From contig NW_014578414.1 of assembly GCF_000485595.1 (NCBI RefSeq), positions 22,937 through 42,936 of the forward strand: a stretch of 20,000 bases of DNA, in the 5' to 3' direction. The notes beneath the pieces are model-generated. The model had not been told where the DNA came from and made no database searches. It saw only the letters and a list, made by a program, of their open reading frames with translations. A program made the translations under genes and the position numbers. Shown here in pieces: positions 9,901 through 15,900 of the stretch (positions are counted from its first letter, which is position 1; every line of letters starts with the position of its first letter). Source of the DNA: Priapulus caudatus. Taxonomy: Eukaryota; Priapulida; Priapulimorpha; Priapulimorphida; Priapulidae.

Positions 9901-12900
9901 AATTAAGTTGCTGGTGGTTGTATGATATCAGGTGTGTGCTTGGGCAGAGGTTCCGGGATCTGGATGCAGGCAACATTTACATGCTACATGGATCAGTCAT
10001 TCATGCGTTTTTTCAAGAAGCTGTCTTAAAGAGGATGTTTGACAGGTGTGCATGTCTTTGCTGCATCTTCATCGATTTTTTAATTGTTTTAGCACTCCTG
10101 TCAACCTGTTACAATTCTGTGTGTGTGTGTGCGTGCGTGCGTACATGTGTGCGTGTGACTGTGTGTAATAGTGTCCATGTGTTATTTCAGTGTATTGCAT
10201 GTAGTCCTGCTTCTTTTCATTTTATGGGCTGCTTATTTTGTTGGTCTTATGATCTAGATTTTTTTTTTAGAAGTGACTTAGGCAAGATAGCAGAGAAGGT
10301 GATAGGGGAAGAGCAGTTCCTGCATGATATGTATGGGTTAAATGTTGACGAGCGAGAGGTTATGTCTGAAATCGACAAATACATTTCACAGGTGAGCCTA
10401 CGGTTAGTTTTAACACTAGCATTGTATTTAATTATCCGCATTTTGTGGAGTCATCCCTGTGCATGTTGTGCTCTACATAATGTATTTATAACAAAAGTTT
10501 CATGCTCACTCACATTATAGATATTGATAGATCTATTGATAAATCTATATTGTAGCATTTTTGTAAACTTATACTAGTTATATTATTGTGTAAACTATGT
10601 AAATGTAAGTTGCATGTGCACCATTGTAAACTGTGTAATCTGTAATGTACATTTGAAAATTCTCGAATTATAGGCCTATATTGCTCAATGCACTGATAGC
10701 ACGTTTTGCATGATGCACCTCCAATTCAGTATAGGGGAGGTGACATCTATGCTATTAATAAGCAGTGTCTTAAAAGTTAATAACCTATTGTGATTATTTT
10801 ATATTATTATCATGATGTTTGCAGGTACAGAACTGGGCAGCAAACCATATGAGTGGAATCTTTGGAAGTAGTGCACAGCAAGATGAGCGACACAAGAAAA
10901 ACGGTGATGACATCAAAGTATGTGCAGTGAAAGATATTGAAGAAAACATCTGGTCACCAAAGTAAGGCATGAAACATTTCATTATGTTTTAGCAAGCAGT
11001 CATGGGCATAAATAAATTTCATTATAAATGTTACAGAAGATTTTATGGCATATATTCTACATAAATGGCATCAATATCAATCTTAATTTCAATTGGAGTA
11101 GCGATTTAGCAAAACACCTTGTAACCATTTTAATTAACAAAAGTTTCAAAATTACAAATGCCTGTAATTTCTTGCATATAACACCTTGTTACTAATGAAC
11201 AAATTTTTGGCGTGTGTAGATTTTTTACCTTAGAGCTGGTGGTTGTTTTATTGTCCTATGGAACAGATTAACGATGAAAAGTCTCAGCTGGTATTTAAAA
11301 GAACTGCATGCGATAAGAACATCCCAGTTTTTACTCAGGATTTATTACATCCTGTACAAAATTCTTCTCACAGATATGGTGTGAAAGGAAAGATAGATCT
11401 CACGGTGGAGGTCAAGATACATGCTAGAAGCAAATCCAGCAGACCCTATAAGAAAGTTGTTCCTCTAGAACTGAAGACAGGAAAAGCTTCCTTCTCTGCA
11501 GAGCACAAAGGCCAGGTCAGCTAAGAAGACAATTCACATGTCTTATATATCTTATTTATATTGCAGACTGTTAGTCAAGGGTGTGATGGTGATACTGCTT
11601 CACACGCAAATTTAACAAAATCACCGAACTGAATGAGGGAGAAAGGAGGGCTTGCACAGCCCTCCCCCACACACCCTCCCATGCACCATTCTCTCCCTCA
11701 TAATAATGTCATCAATTTATCAATTTTCTGCCACCAGATGGGACAATCTTTTCTTTTTTTGTTTTGTCCTGTCACCATTTCAATGTTGACAGGTGACACT
11801 GTACAGCATGATGATGTCAGATCGCCGTGACAACCCAGAGGAAGGTTTACTTCTATATCTAAAAGAGGGTGCGATGGTTAGCGTTCCCGCCCATCCTGCA
11901 AGTGTACGAGGTTTGTTACCAGTGTGTTGATTAACATATAAGAACATGTATCTTAATTGTTATAGCCATTCACTTGACTGATTCATGCTGATGTGTTACA
12001 TTGTTGTATTTCCTCTTTATTCTAAGGCTTAGTCCAACTCAGGAACGAGTTGGCAGCTCATTTGTCGAGATTTGTTTCGAGATGTGATGACAGAGCTCCG
12101 CGTCCTATGTCTCTACCACCACCTATAGACAACGTGAGGTCCTGCAGTAGGTGCCCACAACTTCTCAACTGTACTCTATATCAAAGGTGAGAGCGAAACG
12201 CAATCAAAACGTAATCAGGGGTAAATAAAAACAAATCCTGATAGAATCCGTAGTAGAAAGGTCAGCCTGCAAGCCTGAGTAATATGTTTGATTGGCATTC
12301 AGATGGATACCATTTCTCTTACATGGATGACAATTATAGCTCACCTATTCGTTGTTTAGTTGTTTTTATCTGCCACTAGTCGGTGTAGTTAATTGATATT
12401 GAGATCAGTGAAGTCTAGTCGACATTACAAAGAGATATAACGGCTTTTCTCAGTACACACATGCATATATTCAGTACTGTTAAATTCACCCCATGAAACA
12501 ATTTCAATCTAATGTTCTTTCACTTCTATTGGAGTGTAGTTACAACTTCATGTTCTAGTTTTCCTTTACAATATGTATTTTTAATCACCACTGTTGCATC
12601 CAGATCTATTGAGATATCGACTCCACCAGCAGGACATGCGATGGAATCTCTCCTCCGAGATACCCTCTCTCACCTAAGCCAATGCCACATGGATTACTAC
12701 AGCCACTGGGTGACGATGCTTCTACTTGAGATGGAGACAGAGGCTCAGCGGCGCAACCTGGTGGATATCTGGTGCATGACAGGCTGGGAGAGGTAATAAC
12801 AAATAATAATAATATAGAATTTTCTTGTCCATGTTACAGTAAAATATGTTCAGATGCCCAATATATATAAATAATATCAAAACATTATAAAACCGACAGA

Positions 12901-15900
12901 ACAACAGTGAAAAAGCGATAGATAATATCAACAGTAGTTTCGTCATTGTGTCATTTCAGTGGACCACAGCTGTTGATGTTCAGTGAGATTTTAATGATAA
13001 ATATGATGATATCAAGGATCGAGTCTTTGTAATGCACGCTATCTAATGTCATTTCAGGGAACAAAAAGGCCAAGCATTTGCAGGCTTAGTGCTGCTTGAT
13101 GGGAACTATGATCAGGATTCTGAGCTAGGAAGTCGGCAGTTTGCGCATACATTCAAAAGGCATAAAAACTGCACACAGTGAGTGACTTTCTCCTGCCTGT
13201 ATACATCGTGTACCCTGCTAGATTAACAATAAAATCTATATTCACGCATTCATGGCATTTCCCCTGAGGTGATTTTTTGGATGTATGTGTGAGTGTGTGT
13301 TAGCAAGCACCAGTGTAAATATATATTTAAATTATATATTTTTAAGTTTGGTCCTAATTCATTCAACGACGAGTCATGTACTGGTATAGATGTTGGAGGG
13401 TGGATTTTTGTAGCAGAAAATGTTTTATTTCACTCCTGTGTTGTGTGGTTCGCAGACACCAGCTCACGATGAGTGGTCTACATGCAGGTGACAGTGTGGT
13501 TGTGAGCTTAGATCTCCCACAAGAGGTCGCCATCAGCAGTGGCATCATCAGAGAAGTTTGTCACAGTTCTCTGCAGCTGGTGTTAGACAGGCATGCAATT
13601 CACTCATTCTCATTATGAACATCTATTACATTAAAATTATAACATTAACTGTAATGAACTGTAATGTTAACATGAATATGATGTTAGCTTGCACAGTCTG
13701 TATTCTCTAAAATTATAAAACTCGGGTAAAATATTCATCATTCTTTTTCTGTCTGGTTTGCTAATTCTGTTCAGTTATTCATACGCCCACAAATAGCATA
13801 TCCTACCAAGATTACATAATACAGATGTCTCCCTTATGTACTTCTTTTCACCGTTTTACTATAATCTTATCTAGAATGTCTCTCCCACCTCATACGTAAA
13901 CGGTTTATTCATTTTGAGGTCGGATATGGGTGGTGAAAAGGTATACTGATGGTATGTGCTGTAATACACATAGCGTGCATTCGTTATTCAATTGTAGAGA
14001 CCTTCGGTTGGATAGGGAGTGGAGAGGCCATGTTTACAGAGTTGACCTTTGTGATTCATTCAGCACCATGATCAGCAGCTTTACGAACCTCTCTCGTCTC
14101 ATGCTCGACACACCGCACAGGTACATAACAGGCATTAGCAAGTGCCAACATCTGTTATTCCTCACTTCCTATTGCACTTAATTCACTGCAACAATATATG
14201 AGCATTACCACATGTATAATGTACATTATTATATGTGTGAAATCCTGGCTATCACATCAGTTCGACTGCTCGTACACGTACTTGTTCTTCGATGAATGAA
14301 CGTTACAGCACAACGTTTGAGATAACGTGAACATCTGTGATCTCACTGTTTCCACGCAGCACTCGCCTGCGGGAGGTCGTAGCCGACCTGCGCAGCCCTC
14401 GTGAGCGCAGCACCTTGGGCAAGGACGTGGTGAAGCGATGCAAGCACGTGCTCAAACCCCTCAACAAGCTTCAGCAGCGAGCCGTCTTCAAGGTATCAAA
14501 CTGCCACCACCACCTCTTTCCACTCACATCTTCTCTGTTGTTCACTTATTCGTTCTCGTATAGATTAGTTGTTGGAAGTAGAGTGATCCGTGGCGCATTT
14601 CCTGCGCTTAGGCGTTGTCCACTATTAAATTAAATTATTAATCCATTACCATGAAGTTGCGTAACTACGTTGCGATAGGTGCTGATGGCAGACGAGTATC
14701 TGCTCATTAAAGGCTTTCCGGGTGCTGGTAAGACCAGCACCATCGTGGCACTCATCGAGGCTTTAGTGCTGCTAGGTAACAGTGTGCTGGTCACTAGTTA
14801 CACGCACTCGGCTGTCGACAATCTCCTGCTGAAGCTGAAGCAGGTATGTGTAAACATAGTTTTCTGTGCTATTGCACTTCGTTTAACAGTCAAACATATA
14901 TATATGTTTCCGAGGTTTGTTCGCTAAAAGAAGTGTTTGTGAAATGATTATTCTCATCATCACGGTCATTGTAACATGGTGCTTGCTTCTTACTAGGTAG
15001 TGGTTCGCAGGTTGCGCACAAGCATTGTCAGTGCATTGGTGTTGTTTAACGTAAGATAGGCAATGGTAAACCGCAATAGTGGTGGCAGGCATCGTTAGTA
15101 TTTTGTAATTAAAATCTGATTGATCTTTTCCGTTAATGACACCATACTGAGTATCACACAGCATTTATTGAATATATTTTTTCATTGTCATTAAACGAAA
15201 AATCCACTTAATCGAGTATATTACAGTGATATATTATATAATTTATGTACAAAATATTTAATTCTCTATGTGTATATTGTATATATATATGCTAGTATGT
15301 AAATGTGAAGGCTGGCGTGCCTGATGTCTGCTAAATAATGGTTTTGTAGCTTGTACTATGTATACTACTACCATGTGTACGTTCATGCACTTACAATGTC
15401 TATCGGGAATTGATTGTGCAAACTTTGGAGAGTTGACCACCTATAATCGTGTCGTCTGCATTGTAGAAGGGTGTGGATTTCCTACGCCTTGGCAGACGCA
15501 GCAGAATTCATGCAGACATCTTGCCTCATAGTGCGGAAGTACTCACATGTGGGCTCTCTGTGCAGCAACTCACTGACTTCTACGCATCTAAGGTAGGTTT
15601 GTACCTACTGCTACTCATATTATACTGTGAAGTCTTGTCGACCATTTCGGACCTTGCTGTGCTCTCCACAGATGTCTATAAATTCCTTACTCTTTGTAAT
15701 GGTACAGTTAATATGGTTGGAAGCTATCAGAATGCAAAATGCTTTAATTATTTAGCTACCCCCCCCCCCCTAGATTAATTGTTCAATGCTAGGGTCATGC
15801 TCCTGGTGTTGTGTCCATTTTGCTTCTGTGATAATTTCAATAAGTGTGGCCTTGCAACAAGCTTGTCATTAAGGTTTCATTTCTGTTGCCCCACTAAGCT

